Assembly: GCF_002874535.1 (NCBI RefSeq) | Contig: NZ_CP025025.1 | Location: 4,397,353 to 4,461,352 of the forward strand | Length of the DNA stretch: 64,000 bases | From: Mesobacillus jeotgali | Lineage (GTDB): Bacteria; Bacillota; Bacilli; Bacillales; Cytobacillaceae | Direction: 5' to 3' | Shown: positions 1 through 10,189 of the stretch, one piece after another | How positions within the stretch are numbered: the first letter of the stretch is position 1 | Layout of the letters: every line of letters begins with the position of its first letter | Position numbers and translations under genes: made by a program | Notes under the pieces: model-generated | The model's input: only the letters and a program-made list of their open reading frames with translations | The model's database searches: none | What the model was told of the DNA's origin: nothing

Positions 1-80
1 CATCAACTAAACGGATATTTTTAGCCTTAGTCCCGATATTACTCCTGTTGTGAATGGAAGCACCGAAAAATATTAATTCA

Positions 81-121
81 TAAAAAACGCCCTGGCAGGA
101 CGACCAGTCATCCACCAGGGC
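81..121 (-). terminator. Intrinsic terminator of the RND efflux gene
   Basis: GCCCTGG (89-95) pairs with CCAGGGC (115-121). Read on the minus strand the hairpin is followed by a GTTTTTTA tract. It lies seven bases past the stop codon of the efflux pump gene. Confidence 0.8.
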
Positions 122-127
122 ATTTTC

Positions 128-3100
128 TTAGTTTTCTACAATATCCTTACGGTTCTTCTTGAACATTTTAGATAGAACTTCATAAACAATCGGTACGATA
201 ATCAGGGTTAATAATGTCGAACTGGTTAAACCACCAATGACAGTGATAGCCAGACCTTTGGAAATCAGTCCGCCTCCGCCAGATCCAATAGCTAGTGGAA
301 TCAAGGCACCCACAGTGGCGATTGCTGTCATCAGGATTGGACGTAAACGTGTAGCTCCTGCCTCAAGGACCGCTTCACGCATCGTCAGTCCTTCTCGTTC
401 CATGTGAATGATCCGGTCTACAAGTACGATGGCATTCGTTACGACTATACCAATCAGCATCAACAGACCCATCATGACAGAGACAGAGATGGTTTCACCT
501 GCAATAAGCAGTCCGACAAATGAACCAATGACTGCGAATGGAAGCGAGAATAGTATCGCAAATGGTGCAACACCTTCACGGAAGGTAACGACCAGGATGA
601 AGTAGACGATTGCAATCGCAGCAAACATCGCTACGCCAAGCTGGGTGAATGTTTCCGTCATATCTGCCTGGACACCTGCTACGCCAACTTCCACGCCTTT
701 AGGCAGATCTAGTTCATCGATTGCTTTTTCAGCATCAGCAGCTGCCTTTGAAATATCCTTGCTTACGACAGTTCCTGATACAGAAGCATAATACTGGCCT
801 TTGCTGCGGGCAAGGGTATTCAGCGTTGTGCCTTCTTCTACACTTACTAATTCAGACAATGGCAAAGTGGTACCCAGCGCTGTTTGTACTTCAGTAGCAA
901 GAATATCATCGATTGATTCAGGCTGTTCTGCTTGCTCCTGCTGCACAATAACATCGAGTGAATCTCCATCTTTTTCGACCGTCGTCAAGATCTCTTTCGA
1001 CTTGTTCGGATTGAGCATCATCACTATTTGTCCTGCTGTCAATCCGTATTGCAGCAATTCATCCTGTTCAACCTTGAAGGTGTATTCTACATAAGCATCT
1101 TCCGCACTGGAGGATACATCCTTCAAGCCATCAACTGCATTCATTTCTTTTTCTACCATCTTGACTGTTTCGTTTAACTTGCCTAAATCCTCACTGTACA
1201 AGGTATAGCTGATTTCATTCTCAGGCATCGACATTCCGCCGAAGTTCTGGCTCTTCCATTCGCCGCTGTGGCCAATGTTAAAGACATACTCCTCCAGTTC
1301 ATCCCTTACCTCTGAGAAGTTCTCCATCTCAGGGTCAAAGATCAGGTACATTAATGCTCCTCCTGCACCTCCACCCATCATGGCCGTCATCTGATCGGCT
1401 TCCTCGTTTATAGATACTTGAACGATGTCAATATCGTCGCGTTTTAGCATCTCTTCTTCTACTTCAGCTACATTTTCAATTGTTTCAGCCTTAAGCTCAC
1501 CCGCTTTAGGTGTGTAAGTCAAATACATCACTTTATCTTCTTCACTGCCCATGAAGCTGAAGCCAATAATTGGAGTCAGTGCAAGACTTCCGACAAGCAG
1601 GACAACAGCGATGAGTGAAGTAATGATCTTATGATTAAGCGACTTATCCAGGACACCTTTATACCAATTGGCCAGCTTACCAACTTCCTTATGGCTGCTT
1701 TCAGACTTTTCACCATATAACTTCTTCCTGAATAAAAAGTGAGATAATGCTGGTACGATTGTAATCGCTACAATCAATGAAGCACCGAGCGCAAATGTCA
1801 TCGTCAGGGCAAATGGAGTGAATAATTCCCCTACCATCCCGCCTACGAAGATCAACGGTGCAAATACAGCAACCGTCACAAGTGTGGACGACAGGATTGG
1901 TTTGAACATTTCAATTGTCGCTTCACGTACAAGGGCCCGGCCTGTTAATCTCTCTTCTTTTAGATGCAGGCGGCGATAAATATTTTCCACGACGACAATC
2001 GAGTCATCAATAACACGGCCAATCGCTACAGTAATCGCGCCGAGTGTCATGATATTAAGCGTGATCTCCATCCAGTTCAATAGCAGCAATGCCATAAAAA
2101 TCGAAACTGGAATCGAGACAATTGATATAATCGTAGATTTGAAGTCACGCAGGAAAAGCAGGATAACCAGAATCGCGATTAATCCTCCAAATAAAGCTTT
2201 TTCAATCATCGTAAAAACAGATTCTTCAATTGGCTCTCCCTGGTCAAGCGATACCTCAATGACCAAGCCATCAATTTTATCCTCTTCTTCTTCTACTAAA
2301 TCTTTTACAGCATTAACTACATCAACGGTATTCGCTTGCTGCTCCTTAACAATCTGCAAGGCAATAGCGTCTTCACCGTTTGTACGAGAAATGGATTGAA
2401 CTTTACCGACAAGCTCAATCTCGGCAAGTTCGCTAAGTTTTACAAAAGGTGATGGATTGGCTGCCGATGGTGTGACAGGAATCAGCATATTTTTCAATTC
2501 ATCTGTAGTTGTGAATTTTCCATCGACGGCAACAGCCTGCTCTCCTTCTTTGAACTCAAAAAGGCCTAATGAAACGCCCAGATTGCTGGCTTGGATCATT
2601 TCCTTTACATTCGTTTCCGTTAATCCAAATTGCGCAAGTTTTGCTTCATCGTACGTTAAATTAACTTCTTCGATATGCTGACCAGTCATGGTGACAGAAG
2701 CAACACCATCGATTTTATCGATTTTCGGAAGAATGATTTCTTCGACGGTCGATGTAAGCTCCACAATATCCTCAGTTGAACTGCTGACACTCAGTGCCGC
2801 AACCGGCATCATATTCATGCTGATCGCTGTGATGGTCGGTTCCTGAGCTCCCTCCGGCAACTTGACCGCATCCAACGCCGATTGCAAAGCACGTTTGGCC
2901 TCATCCATATCAATGCCGTACTCATACTCTACCTGGATACTCGACATATTGGAGTATGAATTCGAATAGACATATTTAACGTCTTCAAGACCCTCTACCG
3001 CTTTCTCGATCGGGATCGAGACATCCTCCATTACTTTTTCAGGAGTCGCCCCAGGATAAACATCCATAACCATCAAGTATGGGATTGAAATATTCGGGAT

Positions 3101-3211
3101 GGTCTCCATGTTCATCCGTGTACCAGAATATATCCCGGATACCGTGATGATAATCGTTAGCAGCCATACGGCCAGTTTATTTCCAAGTACAAAATTGACT
3201 AAATTCTTCAC
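128..3211 (-). CDS. RND-family (AcrB/SwrC-like) multidrug efflux transporter
   Basis: Inner-membrane proton-driven efflux pump of the resistance-nodulation-division superfamily. The 1027-residue length is usual. A membrane segment at residues 10-30 precedes a large porter domain, then a transmembrane bundle starting near residue 335. The TM4 motif GRVIDDSIVVVENIYRR carries the acidic pair used for proton relay. A second half repeats the plan (TM bundle near 860-1010). The closest recognised relative is B. subtilis SwrC (YerP), which exports surfactin-like lipopeptides; the substrate here is not known. Gram-positive members work without a TolC-type outer-membrane channel, and none is encoded nearby. 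The gene stands alone with its own terminator. A TetR-type operator-like palindrome lies just upstream, but no regulator gene is adjacent in the window. Confidence 0.93.
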   Translation of the reverse strand: MKNLVNFVLGNKLAVWLLTIIITVSGIYSGTRMNMETIPNISIPYLMVMDVYPGATPEKVMEDVSIPIEKAVEGLEDVKYVYSNSYSNMSSIQVEYEYGIDMDEAKRALQSALDAVKLPEGAQEPTITAISMNMMPVAALSVSSSTEDIVELTSTVEEIILPKIDKIDGVASVTMTGQHIEEVNLTYDEAKLAQFGLTETNVKEMIQASNLGVSLGLFEFKEGEQAVAVDGKFTTTDELKNMLIPVTPSAANPSPFVKLSELAEIELVGKVQSISRTNGEDAIALQIVKEQQANTVDVVNAVKDLVEEEEDKIDGLVIEVSLDQGEPIEESVFTMIEKALFGGLIAILVILLFLRDFKSTIISIVSIPVSIFMALLLLNWMEITLNIMTLGAITVAIGRVIDDSIVVVENIYRRLHLKEERLTGRALVREATIEMFKPILSSTLVTVAVFAPLIFVGGMVGELFTPFALTMTFALGASLIVAITIVPALSHFLFRKKLYGEKSESSHKEVGKLANWYKGVLDKSLNHKIITSLIAVVLLVGSLALTPIIGFSFMGSEEDKVMYLTYTPKAGELKAETIENVAEVEEEMLKRDDIDIVQVSINEEADQMTAMMGGGAGGALMYLIFDPEMENFSEVRDELEEYVFNIGHSGEWKSQNFGGMSMPENEISYTLYSEDLGKLNETVKMVEKEMNAVDGLKDVSSSAEDAYVEYTFKVEQDELLQYGLTAGQIVMMLNPNKSKEILTTVEKDGDSLDVIVQQEQAEQPESIDDILATEVQTALGTTLPLSELVSVEEGTTLNTLARSKGQYYASVSGTVVSKDISKAAADAEKAIDELDLPKGVEVGVAGVQADMTETFTQLGVAMFAAIAIVYFILVVTFREGVAPFAILFSLPFAVIGSFVGLLIAGETISVSVMMGLLMLIGIVVTNAIVLVDRIIHMEREGLTMREAVLEAGATRLRPILMTAIATVGALIPLAIGSGGGGLISKGLAITVIGGLTSSTLLTLIIVPIVYEVLSKMFKKNRKDIVEN

Positions 3212-3237
3212 TATTGCACCTACCTCAAAATGACTTT

Positions 3238-3280
3238 ATTGACCATAATAATCTTACTGACTGACTGGTCATTTGTCAAT
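3238..3280. promoter_or_regulatory. Candidate TetR-family operator upstream of the efflux gene
   Basis: The interval starts with attgacc, ends with gtcaat, and contains the palindrome TGAC-TG-GTCA (3262-3271) inside a tgactgactggtca string. TetR/AcrR repressors of RND pumps commonly bind such motifs just upstream of the gene. This is pattern-based; the regulator is not in the window. Confidence 0.4.
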
Positions 3281-3320
3281 GAAGTTGATGCATATTAAAG
3301 CAGGTTAAGTTAAGACACAC

Positions 3321-3349
3321 AAAGAAGAGCAAAGATTGAATCTTTGCTC
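3321..3349 (-). terminator. Probable terminator after the collagen-like gene
   Basis: GAGCAAAGATT (3327-3337) pairs with AATCTTTGCTC (3339-3349). On the minus strand it is followed by a moderately T-rich TTCTTTGTGTG. It lies eight bases beyond the stop of the collagen-like gene. Confidence 0.6.
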
Positions 3350-3356
3350 CAGAAGA

Positions 3357-4034
<678 letters not shown>

Positions 4035-6077
4035 TTATTGTCGGATGGTAACAGGAATATTGATTATCGCTCCGCCTGAGCTTGATTGAACGGATATAGA
4101 ACGTGTTTCATCAGGCTGGAAAGCAGAAGGTTCGACCCGGTATTCCCATTGCCCAAGCGCGTTAGCTTCTACCTGTGCCAGGACTATGCCATTCAATGTG
4201 TTTCCGATAAAAATGGAGATGGTTACCCCTGGACCCGGTACATCTGTGGTTCCAGAAATACGCCATTCGGAGTCCCCAATTCTATATTCAGCCCGTGTGA
4301 TTGTTAGGTTGTCTGTAAGAGTCGTAACTTGAACAGAATCAATGGAACTTCCTCCAGGACCGCTGACAGTGAGATCAAATGTAAGTGTGGTTAATTGCTT
4401 GGGTGCGATAAAATTAGCATTTGCAGTATCTGCATCGAGGATCTGGACAGAAGGACCTGAAGCTTGTTCCCAGTTGAAGCTTGTTACATCTCCAGTTGCG
4501 CTTCCATTCAATGTAACGAGTGTGCCTTGCTGGACAGTCTGATCCTGGCCGGCATTGGCAACTGGTGCATCAGTTGTCTCCACAACGACAACGTCGACCG
4601 TATCTGAGGAAGGTCCTCCCTCACCTTGGACTGTTAGTTCGAACGTAAGAGTACCTGTCGTACCAGGTGCAATAAAGGATGGTGCGACTGTATTTGGATT
4701 CTCCAATATAACCGGTTCACCGGCAGTCTGCACCCAATTATAAGCAGTGATCGGTCCAGTTGAGCCATTTCCATTCAGGTTGACCTGAGAACCTATCATT
4801 ACGGTCTGATCGATGCCGGCGTTAGCAACGACTCCAATAGGCGCATCAGGTGATCCATTAATAATGACCGGGACGCTTGCTTCTCCTCCTGCTGAAGATT
4901 GAATCACGAGTTCAGGAGGCAGATTGGTCAAATTCACAATCAACGGACCGTCAGCAGGCACATCCAAAACCCCAATCCCAAAATCCTTTACAGTCATGTC
5001 GACATTCGGATTAAATGAATCACTTGAAACGGCATCTACTATCAAAGTTTTCGTATCTGTGTCATAGTTAGCTGTAGCTGTTATAAAATCCACAGGAACA
5101 GATTGCTTTACGGAGGCAGGATGATTATCACTAACGTTCGTCACCGTAATCGTTCCAGGAGGAGTACTTCCATTAAATGCAACACGTCCGAAATAGAGTC
5201 CCGTTCCGCCCTGCAGAACAGTAGGTAGAATACCAGATCCGCTCACCTCAATTTGTTGCGGAGTTGTGTCTGAACTAGCAAACACATCAATAAAACCGCC
5301 TGCAGCATCTGTTTGGGTATAGGTTGTTCTCGTCACATCAACACCTGAGATAGGGGATATTTTGCCTAATAATGAAAAATTCCTAGTCTCTATTGCATTG
5401 TCTGGGTTTAATCCTGGAGATGTTGAACGATCAGGAGAACCAATCCCGATTCCTGGCCCCTCAATCCTGAAAATATTTTGCCGCTCACCAAATCGGTCTG
5501 TAAATGGACTTCCTGTCACTGGATGCAACACATTTGGATCCCCGATATATCCTGCCGGTGCTGCTGGCGGCACACTTGAATCCCATTGTAAAAAAGGATG
5601 TACCCGACTGTTGAATACTTGTTCAAATTCAAGGGGACATACTCCGATATCTTCTGTGAAATTTATTTCCCCGGAGCCTTCGCCATCTGGTTCAGCAATA
5701 AATGTACCCACACCATACGGGTGAGTAACCGTATACTCTGCCCCAGGCTGCAAGCCTGGCACACGAATCCGCACCCGACCAAACACCATCTGATCTCCCT
5801 CGGCCGGTACTTCATTTGCAAAGGCTGCCTCAATTGCTAAAACTAATCGTGCCCGCTCACCTGTTCCTGTTTCCATCTCTGCTTCAGCGGCAAAATAAAA
5901 TGCCTCGCTCGGAAAATTATCAGGAAAGGAAACTGGTTGTCCGGGATTAGGCAGTTCTGCTGGTGTAAGACCGGAAAACGGGTCATTTGTATCTGTATTC
6001 AGCTGCAGCCTCAGCCCATTCTCATCTTTATACCAAACCGGAAATCCATTTAGAGCATTAATTGGACCAACTTCCAA
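4035..6077 (-). CDS. Large surface-type protein with PKD/Ig-like repeats
   Basis: A 680-residue protein with no signal peptide or membrane segment. The first 400 residues are beta-rich and unrecognised. Two related repeats follow at about 409-502 and 503-587, each with the pattern ANAG-DQTV-G-LNG, then a Trp in Y/FNW and FIAP; this is the K319L/PKD-type beta sandwich. A third Ig-like domain spans about 588-680. The start is chosen as TTG at 6077 because AAAGGAG lies seven bases upstream. An in-frame TTG at 6152 has no ribosome site. The gene is followed by the collagen-like gene, so the two may encode interacting surface or spore-layer structural proteins. Function is not established. Confidence 0.72.
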   Translation of the reverse strand: MEVGPINALNGFPVWYKDENGLRLQLNTDTNDPFSGLTPAELPNPGQPVSFPDNFPSEAFYFAAEAEMETGTGERARLVLAIEAAFANEVPAEGDQMVFGRVRIRVPGLQPGAEYTVTHPYGVGTFIAEPDGEGSGEINFTEDIGVCPLEFEQVFNSRVHPFLQWDSSVPPAAPAGYIGDPNVLHPVTGSPFTDRFGERQNIFRIEGPGIGIGSPDRSTSPGLNPDNAIETRNFSLLGKISPISGVDVTRTTYTQTDAAGGFIDVFASSDTTPQQIEVSGSGILPTVLQGGTGLYFGRVAFNGSTPPGTITVTNVSDNHPASVKQSVPVDFITATANYDTDTKTLIVDAVSSDSFNPNVDMTVKDFGIGVLDVPADGPLIVNLTNLPPELVIQSSAGGEASVPVIINGSPDAPIGVVANAGIDQTVMIGSQVNLNGNGSTGPITAYNWVQTAGEPVILENPNTVAPSFIAPGTTGTLTFELTVQGEGGPSSDTVDVVVVETTDAPVANAGQDQTVQQGTLVTLNGSATGDVTSFNWEQASGPSVQILDADTANANFIAPKQLTTLTFDLTVSGPGGSSIDSVQVTTLTDNLTITRAEYRIGDSEWRISGTTDVPGPGVTISIFIGNTLNGIVLAQVEANALGQWEYRVEPSAFQPDETRSISVQSSSGGAIINIPVTIRQ

Positions 6078-6194
6078 GTAAATTCTCCTTTCATAAAAAA
6101 ATGGTCTATATCGGTACTTCTGGCCTAATAGACCTTGAAGTATTTTATTCAATGATCAAAAATCGGACTCGGCTTATACCTAACGGGTTGATAA

Positions 6195-6226
6195 TAAGAA
6201 AAGCCAACAGCTATGCAGCTGTTGGC
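6195..6226 (-). terminator. Intrinsic terminator of the small lipoprotein gene
   Basis: GCCAACAGC (6203-6211) pairs perfectly with GCTGTTGGC (6218-6226) around TATGCA. On the minus strand it is followed by TTTTCTTATTA. It lies 60 bases past the lipoprotein stop. Confidence 0.8.
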
Positions 6227-6285
6227 CTCGTATTTTCTATATTTAACTTCAAGTACACCAGATTCTTTCAGTTCATATCGATGTC

Positions 6286-6435
6286 TTATTCATCATCAAT
6301 CTCGCCATCACCAATTTCATCTTCCTCTTCTACATCTTCCAGCTGTTCCCCTTCCTCAGGCGGTGCGTCATTGCCGCAGCCTGTCACAGTGAACATGGAA
6401 ATGGCAAATAAAAACATAAACAATAGCTTTTTCAT
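6286..6435 (-). CDS. Small acidic lipoprotein (49 aa)
   Basis: Reads MKKLLFMFLFAISMF, then a lipobox VTGC with the lipidated Cys at residue 20, then a 29-residue tail made almost entirely of Glu, Asp, Gly and Pro. AGGAGG is positioned for the ATG at 6435. This is a complete lipoprotein signal on a very short, strongly acidic mature peptide, probably anchored on the outer face of the membrane. I do not recognise the family. It has its own terminator and reads away from the DUF3231 gene. Confidence 0.75.
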   Translation of the reverse strand: MKKLLFMFLFAISMFTVTGCGNDAPPEEGEQLEDVEEEDEIGDGEIDDE

Positions 6436-6621
6436 CTTTCATACCTCCTTTTGTTGAAGTTTTTCCTATGCTTTATTTTTCTATGTAAGCTTATTCGTAA
6501 AATTAGTGTCCCCTTTCTAAAGAGAAGCACAAAACAAATGTAAAATCCTGATAATAATTATATTTATTGTAATAAATCTCATTAAAAGTTGAACAATAGT
6601 AACAAAGGAGTGACTCGTCGC

Positions 6622-7614
6622 ATGAGTGGAGCAAACGTAGAACTTACTTCAACAGAGATATCAAATATCTGGTCTTCATACTTGAAAAGCAGTATGGAAC
6701 TAAGATTCTTTCAATATTTTAATGCAACTGCAGAGGGTCCCGAGGTTAAAAATATTGTTGGGAAAATGGTGGAGTACTCACAAAAGAGCCTTGAAGATCT
6801 TAAAGACATATTCATAAAAGAAAACCTGACAATTCCTTTAGGTTTTACCGAAAAAGATGTCAGGCTGGACGCTGATAAAGTGTTTTCTGATACCTTCATC
6901 TTATATATTTGTCATGATATAACGATGCTGTCATTGAGTACATACCCAGCTGCCTTTCCCGATTGCACCAGGAAGGATGTCCGGAATTTTTTTCAAAATG
7001 CTATAGAATTCACCATACAAATGCAAAATGAAATCACTGAATTGATGCTGTCACAAGGCGTCTTTTTGAAGTCACCTCAGATAGCAATGGACCATACAAT
7101 CGATCTGGTTGATGAAATGAAATACCTCAATGGCCTATTCGGTGGATCAAGGCCTGTGAATGCAGCTGAAATCGCGAATTTATCCAGAATCATCCATCGG
7201 GCACGTTTTTCTAAAATGATTCTTGTAACTTTCAGCAAACTTGCTTCCGATAAGAATGTGAAACAACATTTCAGCAAAGGTACAGTTGCGTTAGAAAAAG
7301 TTTTATATTCACTGCAAGAGGTCTTGGAAAAGGAGAACATCCCTATATCAGCATCAGGGGATTACAATATATTAGATACGAAAGAGTCGCCATTTTCGGA
7401 TAAGCTGATGCTGTTTTTTGTGAATACCTGCTTAGGGATGTTCTGTTTCATCATGATCAACCAGGCAATGACCTCAAGCCTGAGAACAGATATCGTAACA
7501 AAATTCACTGTGATTTCAAATCAAATGAAGAAGTTTTACGGAAAAGGATTGCTCTTGACGATAACAGAGAAATGGCTTGAACAGCCTCCTCAAGTGTTCG
7601 ATCGAAAACTATAG
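6622..7614 (+). CDS. DUF3231 family protein
   Basis: A 330-residue all-helical protein made of two related halves (about 1-160 and 165-330), matching the DUF3231 family common in Bacillus. Each half begins with a motif of the type L-S-EI-N-W, and the second ends in the helix carrying NQAMTSSLRTD. The ferritin-like four-helix fold is family knowledge; the biochemical role is unknown. ATG 6622 is preferred, with AAAGGAG 11 bases upstream, over a TTG 33 bases earlier. The gene is monocistronic with a strong terminator. Confidence 0.8.
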   Translation: MSGANVELTSTEISNIWSSYLKSSMELRFFQYFNATAEGPEVKNIVGKMVEYSQKSLEDLKDIFIKENLTIPLGFTEKDVRLDADKVFSDTFILYICHDITMLSLSTYPAAFPDCTRKDVRNFFQNAIEFTIQMQNEITELMLSQGVFLKSPQIAMDHTIDLVDEMKYLNGLFGGSRPVNAAEIANLSRIIHRARFSKMILVTFSKLASDKNVKQHFSKGTVALEKVLYSLQEVLEKENIPISASGDYNILDTKESPFSDKLMLFFVNTCLGMFCFIMINQAMTSSLRTDIVTKFTVISNQMKKFYGKGLLLTITEKWLEQPPQVFDRKL

Positions 7615-7615
7615 A

Positions 7616-7660
7616 AGAAATAGGCAGGTTAATCGAACCTGCCTATTTCTTTTTATTTTT
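7616..7660 (+). terminator. Intrinsic terminator of the DUF3231 gene
   Basis: AGAAATAGGCAGGTT pairs with AACCTGCCTATTTCT around the loop AATCG, followed by TTTTTATTTTT. It starts just after the DUF3231 stop codon. Confidence 0.92.
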
Positions 7661-7766
7661 GCATAACCCATAGAACTTTTTTCCCCTTAAAAGTCACCTA
7701 GAAATAAAATTCCGCGTTTTTCTCTTAAATCTTTTCCTATATGTCCAAGTGCTTTTTCCTTTCTTT

Positions 7767-7775
7767 CATAAACTA
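7767..7775 (+). promoter_or_regulatory. Candidate sporulation (SigK-type) -10 element
   Basis: CATAAACTA fits the SigK -10 pattern CATANNNTA about 40 bases before the glycosyltransferase start. No convincing -35 (AC) is placed 16 bases upstream, so this is only a suggestion of mother-cell expression. Confidence 0.25.
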
Positions 7776-7814
7776 TGTACGAACAGGTGCGTTTATCGAA
7801 AGGAGAAGGTATTA

Positions 7815-8885
7815 TTGCAAACTGTTATTCACTTAAACTTGAGGGTTGACCCCACCCAATATATCCCTCAGATACGAGAAATCCCTGGTTACGATTATAT
7901 CCATTTAGTGCGCCAGCCGAAGTACATGACTGACCTGTCTCTACTGAATGAAAAGGTACACTATCTCAGTGAAATTTATTCCGAAAAGAAATTCATTAAG
8001 GAAAACAATGTTTCTCTTTTACATGCCCATCATGGACAACTGGGCATACTGCTGCTCCCTTTCAAGGAAAAAACAAAACTTCCGCTGGTAACGAGCATTA
8101 GAGGCCGTGATGCAACCCTTGCTGATCAGCCCGTTGCCTATTTGGAACATATGAAAATGCTCTTTGAAAAAGGAGACCAATTCTATCCTGTTTGCCATTA
8201 CTTAGCTGACAGGATGATATCCTGGGGCTGCCCACCAGAAAAAATCAAGGTCCTTTACGGAGGAGTTGATTTAAAAAAATACCATTACAGAGCTCCAGAT
8301 GTTCAAGGATCAGGACAGAATATTCTTTCCGTAGGCAGATTGGTAGAAAAAAAGGGCCATCATGTCTTGATGCAAGCCTTCCGAAAAATTAAAGACCGCT
8401 TACCTAATTCCACGTTGACCATCATTGGAAGAGGAGAACTCCAGGAGGAACTTCTCTCTTTAGCCAATCAACTAAACTTAGGTGACTCATTCCGCCTATT
8501 AAATCATCTCCCAAAAGAGCAAGTACAGGAGTATATGATGAATGCCGATTTGTTCTGTGCTGCAAGCCTTGAGGCCGCCAATGGAGACGTCGAAGGAATA
8601 CCAAATACCTTGAAAGAGGCCATGGCATTAGGAGTCCCGGTAGTCTCTACCTATCATGCGGGCATCCCTGAATTGATCACCCATAATAAAGAAGGGGTTC
8701 TCGTACAGGAAAACAATGTCAATGAACTGGCAGCTGGACTTGAATATATGCTGAACAACAGGAGGCATTGGTCATCTTATACTAGCGCCGCACGACAAAA
8801 AGTTGAACAATACTTTGATGTAGAGAAACAACTTCGTTTACAGGCAAAATATTACGATGATTTGTTGGGAGGGAAAAGTAAATGA
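7815..8885 (+). CDS. GT4-family glycosyltransferase
   Basis: A 356-residue GT-B fold enzyme expected to transfer a sugar from a nucleotide sugar with retention of configuration. The N-terminal Rossmann half includes LLHAHHGQLG and SIRGRDATLA. The C-terminal half has the donor site SVGRLVEKKGHHVL and the family E-x7-E region EGIPNTLKEAMALGVPVV. It resembles colanic-acid-type GT4 enzymes (WcaL/AmsK). The best start is TTG 7815 with AAAGGAG nine bases upstream; a GTG at 7749 lacks a ribosome site. The stop overlaps the next ATG (ATGA), which indicates translational coupling with the double kinase-like gene. Acceptor and sugar are unknown. Confidence 0.85.
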   Translation: MQTVIHLNLRVDPTQYIPQIREIPGYDYIHLVRQPKYMTDLSLLNEKVHYLSEIYSEKKFIKENNVSLLHAHHGQLGILLLPFKEKTKLPLVTSIRGRDATLADQPVAYLEHMKMLFEKGDQFYPVCHYLADRMISWGCPPEKIKVLYGGVDLKKYHYRAPDVQGSGQNILSVGRLVEKKGHHVLMQAFRKIKDRLPNSTLTIIGRGELQEELLSLANQLNLGDSFRLLNHLPKEQVQEYMMNADLFCAASLEAANGDVEGIPNTLKEAMALGVPVVSTYHAGIPELITHNKEGVLVQENNVNELAAGLEYMLNNRRHWSSYTSAARQKVEQYFDVEKQLRLQAKYYDDLLGGKSK

Positions 8886-10189
8886 AGGAATTTAAATCCA
8901 TTAAAGTTACCAAAGGCATAAAAACCTTACTAATTGATAACCCAACTAACTATCCACTGATTGGAATGGGTTCTCAGGGGGCTGTATTTAAGTTATCTGA
9001 AGAAAAATGCGTAAAAATCTATACAGACCAGCTGCAGGCGAAGATGGAGGCAGAAGCACTGAAAGCCGGCCAACATTTATCCTTTTTCCCAAGACTATAT
9101 GAAACAGGGTCCAATTTTGTCGTAATGGAATACTTTAACGCTCCTACATTGAAGGAATATCTGCGAAACTGCACTTATATCCCGGAATCGATCACAAAAA
9201 AACTACTTTCTATGCTAAATGCTATGAAAAAAGCAAATTTTACAATGATCGATGCACCACTGCGGCATATTTTTGTCCTGGAAAATGAAGAATTAAAAGT
9301 AGTCGATCACGTCAACGCCTTCAAACGGCAACATCCTGTTCCTCTTAAACTATTAAGAGATTTGAATATTATTTTATTAAAGGATTCTTTTTTATCCCGA
9401 GTCAAAAAACTGGAGCCCGATACCTTTAAAACATGGGAAGAGTATTTCGCTAATAACAGTCTTGATTATAGAAATATTCCTGTCACATCAGGCGGTTCCG
9501 GAAAAGGTGTCAAGGTCGACAGCGCTGTATCTCAGCCACTAATTGGCAAGGGACATCAAGGTGCGGTTTATCGAATAAGTGAAGACAAATGTGTAAAGAT
9601 TTATGGCAAACCAGATCATTGTAAACAAGAAAAAGAGGTTTTATTATCCAACCAGGATTTACCCTTTATTCCAAAGGTCTATGAAACAGGTCAGAATTAT
9701 ATTGTCATGGAATATTTAAGAGGCGCTAATCTAAACCAGTACCTAAAGAAGCAAGATAGCCTTTCCGAAGAAATAACAAAGCGACTATTAGACATTTTAA
9801 CTGTGATGAAAAAATCCGGATTCAAACAAATCGATGCACCGTTAAGGCATATTTTCCTGACCAATCAAGGATTCAAATTTGTCGATCACGTTTATTCTTT
9901 TACGCGGGTACAGGACCGTCCTCTGGAATTGTTCCAAAACCTTCATGAAAGGGGTTACCTGGAGTCATTCCTTGAACAGGTAAGAGCATTGGACCCTAAA
10001 ACTCATGCTAACTGGACGAAAGAGCCAATCCCTCTCTCTGAGATTAATCAGGAAATTATTGAAGAGGTTGCAGCAGAAGAGGCGCGATCAATGAAAAAAG
10101 CGTTGTATCCTGCAGGAAAGAGCAGAATGAGCTGGTTTAGAGAACAATATCGAAACCCGTTAAAGGATAGAAGAAGATGGGTCTTGTAG
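8882..10189 (+). CDS. Tandem double kinase-like protein
   Basis: A 435-residue protein made of two copies of a short kinase-fold domain (about 15-190 and 205-385) and a basic tail (390-435). Each copy has a glycine loop (IGMGSQGAVF; IGKGHQGAVY), a VAIK-type Lys (CVKIY), an alpha-C Glu, a hinge VMEY, a catalytic-loop segment IDAPLRHIF and, in place of DFG, VDHV. The HRD-type Asp is present, but the loop Asn appears as His, and the C-lobe is much shorter than in eukaryotic-type kinases. It may phosphorylate a sugar or protein, or be a nucleotide-binding pseudokinase. It is coupled to the upstream GT4 gene (4-base overlap) and overlaps the downstream epimerase gene by 13 bases. Single-domain paralogues occur at 21-26 kb. 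Confidence 0.75.
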   Translation: MKEFKSIKVTKGIKTLLIDNPTNYPLIGMGSQGAVFKLSEEKCVKIYTDQLQAKMEAEALKAGQHLSFFPRLYETGSNFVVMEYFNAPTLKEYLRNCTYIPESITKKLLSMLNAMKKANFTMIDAPLRHIFVLENEELKVVDHVNAFKRQHPVPLKLLRDLNIILLKDSFLSRVKKLEPDTFKTWEEYFANNSLDYRNIPVTSGGSGKGVKVDSAVSQPLIGKGHQGAVYRISEDKCVKIYGKPDHCKQEKEVLLSNQDLPFIPKVYETGQNYIVMEYLRGANLNQYLKKQDSLSEEITKRLLDILTVMKKSGFKQIDAPLRHIFLTNQGFKFVDHVYSFTRVQDRPLELFQNLHERGYLESFLEQVRALDPKTHANWTKEPIPLSEINQEIIEEVAAEEARSMKKALYPAGKSRMSWFREQYRNPLKDRRRWVL

